From JBFMFH01 sp040752275 (GTDB lineage: Bacteria > Acidobacteriota > Vicinamibacteria > Vicinamibacterales > JAKQTR01), in assembly GCA_040752275.1 (NCBI GenBank), contig JBFMFH010000123.1, positions 1-20,890 of the forward strand: a DNA stretch of 20,890 nt, given 5' to 3'. The translations under genes and the position numbers were made by a program. Each line of letters opens with the position of its first letter. Position 1 is the stretch's first letter. Below, in pieces: positions 8,394-15,482 of the stretch. The notes beneath the pieces are model-generated. The model was not told the DNA's origin. It was given only the letters and a program-made list of their open reading frames with translations, and ran no database searches.

Positions 8394-8983
8394 ACGCTGC
8401 CCCCCACCTGCCCCAGGTACCGCTCCACCAATCGGCGCTGATCCTGGTCCGTGATCGTCTGCTTCGCCCGGTCCGTTGCGACGGCAATGGCCAGCTCGGC
8501 CGCGTGCCTAGTCAGTGTCCGCTCCGCAATCCTCAGTTGGAGTTGCAGGTCACGCTTCGTGTTCTCGAGCAGGCGCATCCGCTCATGCTCCGCGGCACCC
8601 CGGATGCGCGATTCCTCAGCCACCACTTCCTCTGCGCCCGCCTTGCGCAGCGCCTCGAGTTCGGCGGGCAGCGCGGCCATCTTCTCGTCGATCTGGGTCA
8701 GCTGGGCCGTAGCGGCTTCCTTCATCTCGCGGGCCCGGACCAGGTCGCGCCGGATTTGCACCTTGCGGTTTGTCAGGTAGCTGGCCATGGGCGAACGCAG
8801 GAAGTACACGAGCGTGCCGGCCAGGACCCCGAAGTTGACCACCTTGGCGACCATCTCGAGGATAGGGTTGCCCGCGTGTTCACCTTCGGCCTCCTCCGAC
8901 GCCACCGCGACGAGCGGGAGCATGAGCAGGAGCCCCAACGTGGCCAGCACAGACCATGAGATGTGTTGACGTCCTACCCGCAT
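8390..8983 (-). CDS. atpF: F1F0 ATP synthase subunit b with an N-terminal leader-like segment
   Basis: This is a peripheral-stalk subunit anchored in the membrane. From the ATG at 8983 there are 197 residues. A first hydrophobic stretch (about 9-27, ending LPLVAVAS) looks like a signal peptide or extra membrane segment. It is followed by an acidic, His-containing stretch and then the usual b-type membrane segment (VNFGVLAGTLVYFLRSP) and a long charged coiled coil. GTG codons at 8995 and 8998 are alternative starts; AGGC lies just before the ATG. The stop overlaps atpH. A second b-type gene (atpF') lies just upstream, so the stalk is probably a b/b' heterodimer. Confidence 0.9.
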   Translation of the reverse strand: MRVGRQHISWSVLATLGLLLMLPLVAVASEEAEGEHAGNPILEMVAKVVNFGVLAGTLVYFLRSPMASYLTNRKVQIRRDLVRAREMKEAATAQLTQIDEKMAALPAELEALRKAGAEEVVAEESRIRGAAEHERMRLLENTKRDLQLQLRIAERTLTRHAAELAIAVATDRAKQTITDQDQRRLVERYLGQVGGSV

Positions 8984-9031
8984 CTGCCTGTTCACCACTG
9001 TCTCACCGCGCACGTCTTCCGCAGCCCCCAG

Positions 9032-9057
9032 CCCGAATCCCGAATCCCGAATCTCGG
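9032..9057. repeat. Heptad array, pyrimidine-rich on plus strand, after the atpF' stop
   Basis: Tandem GAATCCC-type units abut the atpF' stop codon at 9060. In mRNA sense this is a purine-rich array directly downstream of a stop, the same orientation seen at other gene ends in the window. No inverse arm is seen before atpF. Confidence 0.82.
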
Positions 9058-9059
9058 CC

Positions 9060-9476
9060 CTACCGCCCCAGCACCTTATCGGCGATCTCGCGTCCCAGGG
9101 CGTCGGCATCCTGCTGAAGCCTGGCGCGCGCCTGCGCTGTCTGCTGCTCGAGTTCGGTTCTGGCGTGAGCCACCGTCGACTCGATTTCCGCTCGGGTCTT
9201 GTTCAGCACCTCGGTGCGGTAGCCCTCGGCGGCCTTGCGACGCTCATCCATCTGCTTGTAGATCTCGGCGCGGGCCGCCCCGACCTTGGCGGCGAATTCC
9301 GTCGTCGCCGCCTGTGCCCGCGAGGCTGCGCTCTCGGCGAGTTCGAGCGCCGATGTCACAGCCGCCTGCCGCTGGCCGAGGCTTCGAGCAAGGGGTTTGA
9401 ACAGCAGACGATCCAGAGCGAACGCCAGAATCAGAACCGCAAGAATGACCCAGATGATGGACAGGTCTGGAAGCAA
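9060..9476 (-). CDS. atpF': F1F0 ATP synthase subunit b' (second b-type subunit)
   Basis: The 138-residue product has a single N-terminal membrane helix (IIWVILAVLILAFALDRLLF) followed by a long Ala/Glu/Arg-rich coiled coil, the architecture of the shorter b/b' subunits. It begins at a TTG codon (9476), preceded by GGAG about 8 bases upstream, which supports this start. It is the first atp gene in the window; atpI, atpB and atpE, which usually precede it, are absent. The assignment of b' to this gene and b to the next is by length, order and family resemblance; the labels could be exchanged. Confidence 0.87.
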   Translation of the reverse strand: MLPDLSIIWVILAVLILAFALDRLLFKPLARSLGQRQAAVTSALELAESAASRAQAATTEFAAKVGAARAEIYKQMDERRKAAEGYRTEVLNKTRAEIESTVAHARTELEQQTAQARARLQQDADALGREIADKVLGR

Positions 9477-9500
9477 CCGTCGGTCTCCAAGGAGGGCTCC

Positions 9501-9530
9501 GTTCCGCGGAACGTCAAAGCCCAGATTCTA
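9501..9530 (-). promoter_or_regulatory. Possible atp promoter -10 and palindromic operator
   Basis: Upstream of atpF' the transcribed strand has TAGAAT (9525-9530), close to a -10 hexamer, followed by a perfect 12-bp palindrome GTTCCGCGGAAC (9501-9512). The palindrome is flanked by complementary GGGCT/AGCCC, so a larger stem is possible. I cannot see a convincing -35 box. It could be an operator, a leader hairpin or chance. Confidence 0.3.
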
Positions 9531-9598
9531 CTCACTTTCGGCGCTGAAGATCCAGTGTTCGCTGCTGTGTTTCGCGTATCTTGATGGGGTTTGTCGGG

Positions 9599-10639
9599 TT
9601 AGCGCGTTACGATCATCCGGGCGGGACTTGAGTCCACCACTTCGCCCACCCAGACGGCAGCAACGCCGGCCCGGGTCAGAGCGCGGTCGACGTCGGTCGC
9701 CCGGCCGGCACTGGCGGCAATCAGCAGCCCCCCGGACGTCTGGGGATCATAGAGCAGCCACAGCAGATCCGAATCGAGATCCGTGTCGGCGGCTACCCCG
9801 TGCTCGAAATGCTCGATGTTCGACGCCAGGCCGCCGGGGCGGTTGCCGGCCGCGAGAGATCGGGCTCCGTTGATGAGGGGCACGCGTCCAGCCTCGAGCC
9901 GGATCGTGACGCGGCTTGCCGCCGCCATCTCGCTGGCGTGGCCAATGAGGCCGAACCCGGAGATGTCCGTGCAGGCGTGGACGGCTTCAGCAGACAGCGC
10001 CAGGATTGCCTCGGCGGCTACGCGGTTCAACTGCACCATCGTGCGGATGGCCGCGTGGGCGGCCGCGTCGGGGGCGCGGCCTGCCTTGACAGCCGTGCCG
10101 ATGATCCCGGTGCCAATCGCCTTCGTCAGGAACAACTGGTCGCCGGGCTTCGCGCCGGCGTTCGACAGCACGCGTGACGGTTCGACTTCGCCGGTTACGG
10201 CGTAGCCGAACTTGACCTCATCATCGCGAATCGTGTGACCGCCCAGCAGGGCCACGTCAGCTTCTCGTAGCTTGTCAAAGCCGCCCTGGAAGATCGCCTT
10301 GATGATGCCGAGGTCGAAGTCTTTCTGCGGGAATCCGGCGATGGCCAGCGCCGTGAGGGGCCTGCCTCCCATGGCGTAGACATCACTCAACGCATTCGCC
10401 GCCGCAATCTGGCCGTAGAGGTACGGATCGTCGACAATCGGCGTGAAGAAATCCACGGTCTGCACGAGCGCCCGGTGCTCATCCCATCGGTACACACCGG
10501 CATCGTCCGCCGTCCTGAAGTCGATCAGGATGCGCTCATCGAGTTGCGCAGGGATGTCGCCCAGAACCTGGGCGAGTTCGCCAGCGGCGAGTTTGCTCGC
10601 TCAACCCGAACAGGACGCCATTTCGGTCAGACGCTTCAT
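9599..10639 (-). CDS. selD: Selenide, water dikinase, selenocysteine-containing (TGA codon at 10601-10603)
   Basis: SelD makes selenophosphate from selenide and ATP, the selenium donor for Sec-tRNA and selenouridine synthesis. Read from the ATG at 10639, with one in-frame TGA taken as Sec (codon 13), the product has 346 residues, the usual SelD length. The N-terminus contains CSGUASKL, placing Sec where E. coli SelD has catalytic Cys17, with Lys16 three residues later as in the family. Further motifs are DFFTPIVDDP (from residue 63), AAANALSDVYAMGG, LLGGHTIRDDE, CTDISGFGLIGHA and DPQTSGGLL. Without readthrough the first start would be a GTG at 10495, deleting the active-site loop. A SECIS-like hairpin follows the TGA. 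GGGG lies upstream of the ATG. parB ends 17 bp upstream, so the gene probably belongs to the parAB transcript. Sec-containing SelD is established in many bacteria and archaea; its use here is inferred. Confidence 0.93.
10572..10600 (-). promoter_or_regulatory. Candidate bacterial SECIS element in selD
   Basis: Immediately 3' of the TGA the transcript can fold as GCGAG (10596-10600) with CUCGC (10572-10576), a 5-base/1-base internal loop, then UCGCC with GGCGA closing a GCU loop (10583-10585). The apical loop begins with G, about 16 bases after the TGA. Both features agree with described bacterial SECIS models (short stem-loop within the coding region, G in the first loop positions). Confidence 0.72.
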
Positions 10640-10656
10640 CTTTGCCCCATTCGTCC

Positions 10657-11535
10657 CTACTGTCGTTTCGTCAGGATGTCGTAGATCCTGATGAGCTCCT
10701 CTTCATTCTTGAACGGGATGCGGATCTGCCCGCCTTTGCCGCGCCGGACGATCTCGACCGTTGTGCCCATGATCAGTCGCAGTTTGTCCTGCGCCTCGCG
10801 CGTGTGGACGTCCGGCGTGCGCGGGGCCGGCTTCTTCTCTGTGCTCGAGCGGCTCGTCAGCGCCTTCGTGACGAGTTGCTCGGTCTCGCGGACCGACAGC
10901 CCGCGTGTGGTGACTTCGCGTGCGAGATTGCGGATCTCCTGTTCCTTCTCGAGTGCCAGCAGGGCGCGGGCGTGACCCATGGAGAGGCGCCCGGCGGCAA
11001 CTTCGTCGCGGATGTCGTCGGGAAGCTTGAGCAGCCGCAGGAAGTTCGCGACCGACGAGCGATCCTGCCCGACGGCTCCCGCAATCTGCTCTTGTGTCAG
11101 CGAGAACTCGTCGACGAGGCGCCGGTACGCCTGGGCGCGATCGATCGGGTTGAGATCTTCACGCTGGATGTTCTCGATGAGGGCCCACTCGAGCAGCTTC
11201 TCTTCCTGTCCTTCCGGCACGCTCCGAATGATGATGGGGACCTGTGTGAGGCCCGCCTTCCGGGCCGCGCGCCACCTGCGCTCGCCCGCGATGATCTGGT
11301 ATCCGCCCTCATGGCGCCGGACGATGATGGGCTGGATGAGGCCGCTGCTGCGGATGGATTCGGCCAGTTGATCGATGCCGGCGTCGCCCGGTGTGCTTCG
11401 AGGCTGGTAGCGACTGGGCGACAGCAGCGAGACGTCGATCTCGGTCGGCGCACCGGGCCGGACGGAGAGGTCCAGTCCGTCGCCGATCAGGGAACTCAGT
11501 CCTTTGCCGAGGGCGTGGCGTTTTTCGGCGCTCAT
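10657..11535 (-). CDS. parB: Chromosome-partitioning protein ParB (Spo0J), CTP-dependent parS-binding clamp
   Basis: ParB loads at parS, binds CTP and slides to form the partition complex moved by ParA. The 292-residue product starts MSAEKRHALGKGLSSLIGD, typical of chromosomal ParB. It has box I YQPR (43-46), the GERRWRA box (84-90), ENIQREDLNPIDRAQAY (121-137), a helix-turn-helix region (about 146-170) and a C-terminal dimerisation part ending FKNEEELIRIYDIL. The ATG at 11535 begins one base after the parA stop. A longer frame upstream (to 11853) translates heptad repeats within parA in another frame and is rejected. Two parS sites lie beyond parA. Confidence 0.97.
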   Translation of the reverse strand: MSAEKRHALGKGLSSLIGDGLDLSVRPGAPTEIDVSLLSPSRYQPRSTPGDAGIDQLAESIRSSGLIQPIIVRRHEGGYQIIAGERRWRAARKAGLTQVPIIIRSVPEGQEEKLLEWALIENIQREDLNPIDRAQAYRRLVDEFSLTQEQIAGAVGQDRSSVANFLRLLKLPDDIRDEVAAGRLSMGHARALLALEKEQEIRNLAREVTTRGLSVRETEQLVTKALTSRSSTEKKPAPRTPDVHTREAQDKLRLIMGTTVEIVRRGKGGQIRIPFKNEEELIRIYDILTKRQ

Positions 11536-11536
11536 C

Positions 11537-12589
11537 TCAGTTCCGGGATTCGGGATTCGGGATTCGGGATTCGGGGTTGGCGCCTTCGCCATGCTCGCGG
11601 CCGTGAGGCTCCGGCGGGGCCAGCGGGATTCCCGACTCCGCCGCGTTTGCTGACGCGAGGCTACGTCGAGAAGAGCGGGATTCGGGATTCGGGATTCGGG
11701 ATTCGGGGTTGGCGCCTTCGCCATGCTCGCTGCCGTGAGGCTCGGGCGGGGCCAGCGGGCGTCCCGACTCCGCCGCGTTTGCTGACGCGAGGCTACGTCC
11801 AGGCGCGCGGGACTCGGGAGACCGGCGCGCGAGCATCTCGCGGGCGAGGGCAATGTACGCTTCGGCGCCGCGGGAGCGGGCGTCGTAGAGGATCACCGGC
11901 ATGCCGTGGCTGGGTGCTTCGCCGAGTCGGATGTTGCGGGGAATCACCGTCGAGAAGACGCGTTCCGCGAAGAACTGCCGCACCTCGTGCGAGACCTGTT
12001 GACCGAGATTGGTCCGTTCGTCGTACATGGTCATCAGGACGCCGTCGATATCGAGGGCTGGATTCAGGACCGAGCGGACGCGCTTGAGCGTGCCGACCAG
12101 GTCGGCGAGGCCCTCGAGGGCGAAGTACTCGCAGTGCAGCGGGATCAGCACGGCATCGGCGGCCACGAGCGCGTTGAGGGTGAGGAGCCCCAGCGAGGGC
12201 GGGCAGTCGATGAGGATGAAGTCGTATTGGGCGCGAAGTGCGTGGACAATGCGACGCAGGCGAGCCTCGCGAGCTGTGATCCCGACGAGCTCGATTTCGG
12301 CGCCGGCGAGGTCCCGGTTCGATGGAATGGCAAACAGGCGGGTGATGGCTGTCGGCATCACGAAGGCGGACGCATCGGCGATTTCGTCGGCCATGATGGC
12401 CTCGTAGATGCTGCCGGCGTCGGTTTCCTGCCCTTTGAGTCCGACGCCGCTGGTGAGATTGGCTTGTGGGTCTGCATCGACGAGGAGGACGCGTTGGTCG
12501 GCGAGGGCGAGGGAGGCGCCGAGGTTGATGGCCGTGGTGGTCTTTCCGACGCCGCCTTTCTGGTTGGCGACTGCGAGGATGCGGGACAT
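11537..12589 (-). CDS. parA: Chromosome-partitioning ATPase ParA (Soj) with a duplicated C-terminal tail
   Basis: This is a deviant-Walker ATPase that binds DNA non-specifically and drives ParB-parS segregation. The ATG at 12589 begins MSRILAVANQKGGVGKT with the Walker A (KGGVGKTT, 11-18). FILIDCPPSLGLLTLNAL (Walker B region) and LHCEYFALEGL follow. The core ends near residue 255, as in other Soj proteins (about 250-260). The frame then continues for about 95 residues to 350, made of two 44-residue units (each with GEGANPESRIPNPESR) from a 132-bp tandem DNA duplication. The tail is Pro/Ser/Glu-rich, probably disordered, and derives from heptad repeats. The stop lies 1 bp before parB. Confidence 0.95.
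   Translation of the reverse strand: MSRILAVANQKGGVGKTTTAINLGASLALADQRVLLVDADPQANLTSGVGLKGQETDAGSIYEAIMADEIADASAFVMPTAITRLFAIPSNRDLAGAEIELVGITAREARLRRIVHALRAQYDFILIDCPPSLGLLTLNALVAADAVLIPLHCEYFALEGLADLVGTLKRVRSVLNPALDIDGVLMTMYDERTNLGQQVSHEVRQFFAERVFSTVIPRNIRLGEAPSHGMPVILYDARSRGAEAYIALAREMLARRSPESRAPGRSLASANAAESGRPLAPPEPHGSEHGEGANPESRIPNPESRSSRRSLASANAAESGIPLAPPEPHGREHGEGANPESRIPNPESRN
11549..11812. repeat. 132-bp tandem duplication with heptad arrays in the parA 3' end
   Basis: Two units (about 11549-11680 and 11681-11812) match closely and are offset by exactly 132 bp, i.e. 44 codons. Each carries a block of four GGGATTC units (about 11543-11574 and 11675-11706) plus a roughly 100-bp unique stretch. 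A few substitutions separate the copies (for example CGGCCGTGAGGCTCC versus CTGCCGTGAGGCTCG). The duplication keeps the parA frame. Confidence 0.92.
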
Positions 12590-12705
12590 GGGGCGCGTGT
12601 GCTCGGTGGTTCTCGGGGCCCTCGCCGCCGGCCGGGCCGATTGGTCATACAACCCAAACGCGGGCGTGTTGCAGCTCAATGAGAGAGAAGGATAGCACAC
12701 GTGCG

Positions 12706-12749
12706 CGGGATTCGGGGTTCGGGATTCGGGACTCGGGGGTCGGGGGTCG
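12706..12749. repeat. Heptad array upstream of parA
   Basis: GGGATTC, GGGGTTC, GGGATTC, GGGACTC and GGGGGTC units occur in tandem on the plus strand, with more drift than in other arrays. In mRNA sense it is pyrimidine-rich. It ends 5 bp before the first parS site. Confidence 0.8.
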
Positions 12750-12753
12750 CGAG

Positions 12754-12769
12754 TGTTTCACGTGGAACA
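12754..12769. promoter_or_regulatory. parS site 1
   Basis: The 16-mer TGTTTCACGTGGAACA is present. Its reverse complement, TGTTCCACGTGAAACA, fits the established parS consensus TGTTNCACGTGAAACA at every fixed position. It lies between rsmG and parA, the usual position of origin-proximal parS. Confidence 0.95.
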
Positions 12770-12800
12770 GCGGTCGATGGGCTGCGCGGTACGACGCGGG

Positions 12801-12816
12801 TGTTTCACGTGGAACA
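12801..12816. promoter_or_regulatory. parS site 2
   Basis: This is a second exact copy of the same 16-mer, in the same orientation, 47 bp (start to start) from the first. It lies 20 bp from the end of rsmG. Two identical sites so close together support an origin-proximal partition centre. Confidence 0.95.
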
Positions 12817-12835
12817 ACACAACCGGTCCCCGTTC

Positions 12836-13519
12836 TCAGAGCATCCGCCGGAGCACCACCAACCGGCTCCTGAAGCTCTCGACAAGGGGCACGGTGGCTT
12901 CGTAGACCAGGGGCGGCGTAACCATGGGCGGAGATTCTGAGCCGCCAGCGGCGCGGAACAGCATGATCCGTCCCCCGAGGCGCAGGAATGCCTGGAGTCT
13001 CACCATCAGCTTCTGCTCGGTTCGGACAGCCCGGACGGTCACGAAATCCTGGGACTCGTGCAGCTCGGGCCTGGCGAGCAGCTCCTCTGCGCGGGCCGTC
13101 AGTACGTCGGCGCCCTCGATACCGAGTTGACGGATCGCTTCTCGCAGAAAGGCGGACTTCCGCGTCTTCGACTCGACCATCAGCAGGCGCACATTCGGAA
13201 GTGCGAGCTTCAGCGGAATCGCGGGGGAACCGCCGCCAGAGCCGATATCGAGCATCTGTGGATGGGGTCCCACCACGAAATGCGGGTGGGCGTGGGAGCC
13301 GGCCAGGTGCCGCGACGCCACCAGTGGTTCAACCAGCAACCGGTCAATCGCCTCGTCGGGCGCACCAGCCAGGTTGAAAGCCGTCAGGTTGATCTTCTGA
13401 TTCCAGGATTCGAGCAGGCGGTAGTACGCAGACAGCCGGTCAGCCAGCGAGGCGTCGACAGTCACGCCCGCCCGCCGGGCCCGCTTCAGCAGACGCTCGT
13501 TGAACTCCCGTGGCGTCAT
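12836..13519 (-). CDS. rsmG: 16S rRNA (guanine-N7)-methyltransferase RsmG (GidB)
   Basis: RsmG uses S-adenosylmethionine to methylate N7 of G527 in the 530 loop of 16S rRNA; loss gives low-level streptomycin resistance in other bacteria. The 227-residue product has the N-terminal SWNQKINLTA motif (W39 to A47), the SAM site DIGSGGGSPAIPLK (91-104), VESKTRKSAFLREA and TVRAV near the end, with normal length. I take the ATG at 13519; a TTG further upstream (13549) is possible. The start lies 80 bp inside the mnmG 3' end, so the two are translationally overlapping, and the neighbourhood (mnmG-rsmG-parA-parB) is a conserved one. Confidence 0.95.
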   Translation of the reverse strand: MTPREFNERLLKRARRAGVTVDASLADRLSAYYRLLESWNQKINLTAFNLAGAPDEAIDRLLVEPLVASRHLAGSHAHPHFVVGPHPQMLDIGSGGGSPAIPLKLALPNVRLLMVESKTRKSAFLREAIRQLGIEGADVLTARAEELLARPELHESQDFVTVRAVRTEQKLMVRLQAFLRLGGRIMLFRAAGGSESPPMVTPPLVYEATVPLVESFRSRLVVLRRML

Positions 13520-15401
13520 CGCAGAACCGTTCCAGATACGCGGCGACAACCGAAACCGCCGCCGGCGTCACTCCGGGGACTCTGCCGGCCTGTCCCAGCG
13601 TCGACGGCCGCACCGAGGAGAGGCGTTCCCGCACCTCGCGCGACAGTCCTGGGATTCTCTCATAGGGAAAGCCCCGCGGGATAGCGCGAGCACCCTCCCG
13701 CCGGGCCTTATCGACCTCCGCCTGCTGGCGCTTGAGGTATCCATCGTATTTGACGACGGTTTCCGCGGTCGCGAGGTCGGTTTCGGCGTGGTCCGCATCA
13801 ACGATCAGCGGCAGCACCCCCGTTCTCCACAGATCCTCGAGACGGGCGCCCGGCTGCCGCAACCGTTGCCCGGCCGGCTGCCTGGTTCCATCGGCCCGGC
13901 GTACATGCGCGGCTTCGATTGTTGCAAGGTTGGATTCGAGGCGCCCGAGTCTGGCTTCGAAGACGCGCCAACGCTCATCCGTCACGAGCCCAATCTGTCT
14001 CCCCTGCGGAGTCAGCCGGAGATCCGCGTTGTCGATGCGAAGCAACAGGCGGTGCTCGGCCCGGGACGTGAACATGCGGTACGGCTCGAGGCAGCCGGTC
14101 GTGATGAGATCGTCGATCAGGATACCGATGTAGGCCTCGTCGCGCGCCAGGGTGAAGGGCGCGGCGCCGCGGCACGCGCGCGCCGCATTCACGCCCGCCA
14201 CAAGTCCCTGGGCCCCGGCCTCCTCATATCCCGACGTGCCGTTGATCTGGCCCGCAAGGTAGAGCCCGCCGAGGCGTTTCGTTTCGAGGGTCGGGAGAAG
14301 CTCCGTGGGCTGGACGAAGTCGTACTCGACCGCGTAGCCGGGCCGCATCATCTCAGCATCCGCCAGACCGGGCATCGCCTGAACGATGGCCTGCTGCACG
14401 TGTCTCGGCAGGCTCATGGACATGCCGTTCAGGTAGATTTCGTCGACATCGAGACCCTCGGGCTCGAGGAAGACCTGATGCCGTTCGCGCTCCGGGAACC
14501 GGACGACCTTGTCTTCGAGCGAAGGGCAGTAGCGCGGCCCGATTCCACGAATCTGTCCGTTGAATAGCGGCGATTCAGAGACGTGCGCACGGACGAGCTC
14601 GTGCACCCGCTCCGTCGTGTGGACGAGGTAGCACATCACCTGCGGGCGATCGAGGCGTCCGGTCAGATGCGAGAGCGGCACGGGGCGAGCGTCGCCCGGC
14701 TCAGGACGGAAGGAACCGTCCGAGACCCCGCGCGCGAAGTCGATGCTCGCACGGTGGAGGCGCGGCGGCGTGCCGGTCTTGAGCCGACCCATGGTGAACC
14801 CGACCCGCCGGATTGACTCGGCGAGGGCCGTTGCCGCCTCCTCGCCAACCCGCCCAGCCGGTCTCTGTTCCGGACCGATATGGATGAGTCCGCCCAGAAA
14901 CGTCCCCGTCGTCACGACCACGGTTCTGGCGGGGATCGTCGTCCCATCTTCGAGGGTCACTCCTGCGACCCGATCACCGCCGTGGTCGAGGCGGCAGGCC
15001 TTGCCGACGATCCACGAGATGTTGGGGTGCGATGCGAGCGTCCTTCTCACCCAGGCGCTGTAACGTCTCTTGTCGGCCTGGGCGCGCGGGGACCATACCG
15101 CTGGCCCACGACTCCGATTGAGCATCTTGAACTGGATGCCGGTCGCGTCAGTGGCCAGCCCCATCAGTCCGCCGAGGGCATCAATCTCGCGGACGAGGTG
15201 TCCTTTCGCCGTCCCCCCAATCGCAGGATTGCACGGCATGTGCGCCACGGTCTCCAGCGAGAGCGTGCAGATCCCGACGCGACAGCCGAGCTGCGCCGCG
15301 GCCCAGGCTGCTTCAGCGCCTGCGTGGCCGGCACCGATGACGAGGACATCCAGCTTCGGGATTCGGGGTTCGGGATTCGGGATTCGGTGGGAAGCAGGCA
15401 T
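13440..15401 (-). CDS. mnmG: tRNA uridine 5-carboxymethylaminomethyl modification enzyme, FAD subunit
   Basis: MnmG (GidA) acts with MnmE to place the carboxymethylaminomethyl group on wobble U34 of several tRNAs, using FAD and NADH. The product has 653 residues from the ATG at 15401. The dinucleotide site is LDVLVIGAGHAGAEAAWAA (17-35) and the family signature CNPAIGGTAKGHLVREID follows. Further segments are YCPSLEDKVVRFPER, LAGQINGTSGYEEAGAQG and the C-terminal RPSTLGQAGRVPGVTPAA. The first 16 residues (HRIPNPEPRIPK) are encoded by a heptad array and are not family-like, so true initiation is uncertain (ATG 15401, or a rare start next to Leu17). The last roughly 25 residues overlap rsmG and also exceed the usual end. 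No strong Shine-Dalgarno is seen. Confidence 0.95.
   Translation of the reverse strand: MPASHRIPNPEPRIPKLDVLVIGAGHAGAEAAWAAAQLGCRVGICTLSLETVAHMPCNPAIGGTAKGHLVREIDALGGLMGLATDATGIQFKMLNRSRGPAVWSPRAQADKRRYSAWVRRTLASHPNISWIVGKACRLDHGGDRVAGVTLEDGTTIPARTVVVTTGTFLGGLIHIGPEQRPAGRVGEEAATALAESIRRVGFTMGRLKTGTPPRLHRASIDFARGVSDGSFRPEPGDARPVPLSHLTGRLDRPQVMCYLVHTTERVHELVRAHVSESPLFNGQIRGIGPRYCPSLEDKVVRFPERERHQVFLEPEGLDVDEIYLNGMSMSLPRHVQQAIVQAMPGLADAEMMRPGYAVEYDFVQPTELLPTLETKRLGGLYLAGQINGTSGYEEAGAQGLVAGVNAARACRGAAPFTLARDEAYIGILIDDLITTGCLEPYRMFTSRAEHRLLLRIDNADLRLTPQGRQIGLVTDERWRVFEARLGRLESNLATIEAAHVRRADGTRQPAGQRLRQPGARLEDLWRTGVLPLIVDADHAETDLATAETVVKYDGYLKRQQAEVDKARREGARAIPRGFPYERIPGLSREVRERLSSVRPSTLGQAGRVPGVTPAAVSVVAAYLERFCDDATGVQRASAEAGPAGGRDCRRLAG
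15356..15387. repeat. Heptad array at the mnmG 5' end
   Basis: Four GGGATTC/GGGGTTC units on the plus strand. It encodes the atypical N-terminal residues of MnmG if translation starts at 15401; otherwise it is leader sequence. In mRNA sense it is pyrimidine-rich. Confidence 0.85.
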
Positions 15402-15411
15402 CGGCTGGCAC

Positions 15412-15435
15412 ACGGGAGACAAGTAGACAGTAGGC
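15412..15435. repeat. Short degenerate heptad stretch upstream of mnmG
   Basis: GGGAGAC, AGTAGAC and AGTAGGC occur in near-tandem on the plus strand. The AGTAGAC variant is the inverse of the GTCTACT units at 17050-17078. Confidence 0.5.
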
Positions 15436-15482
15436 ATTCACGGCTGGGGGGTGGCACGGCCAGCCACCCGGACAACTGGTCC

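Noticed and set aside
9599..10495. SelD as an N-terminally truncated protein or pseudogene starting at the GTG at 10495
   Set aside because: The upstream frame through a single TGA restores the exact family N-terminus and length, with Sec at the catalytic position and a SECIS-like hairpin, so decay is the poorer explanation.
15402..15482. rfbD (dTDP-4-dehydrorhamnose reductase) remnant after rfbC
   Set aside because: The gap between rfbC and mnmG is only about 80 bp and contains no recognisable coding remnant.
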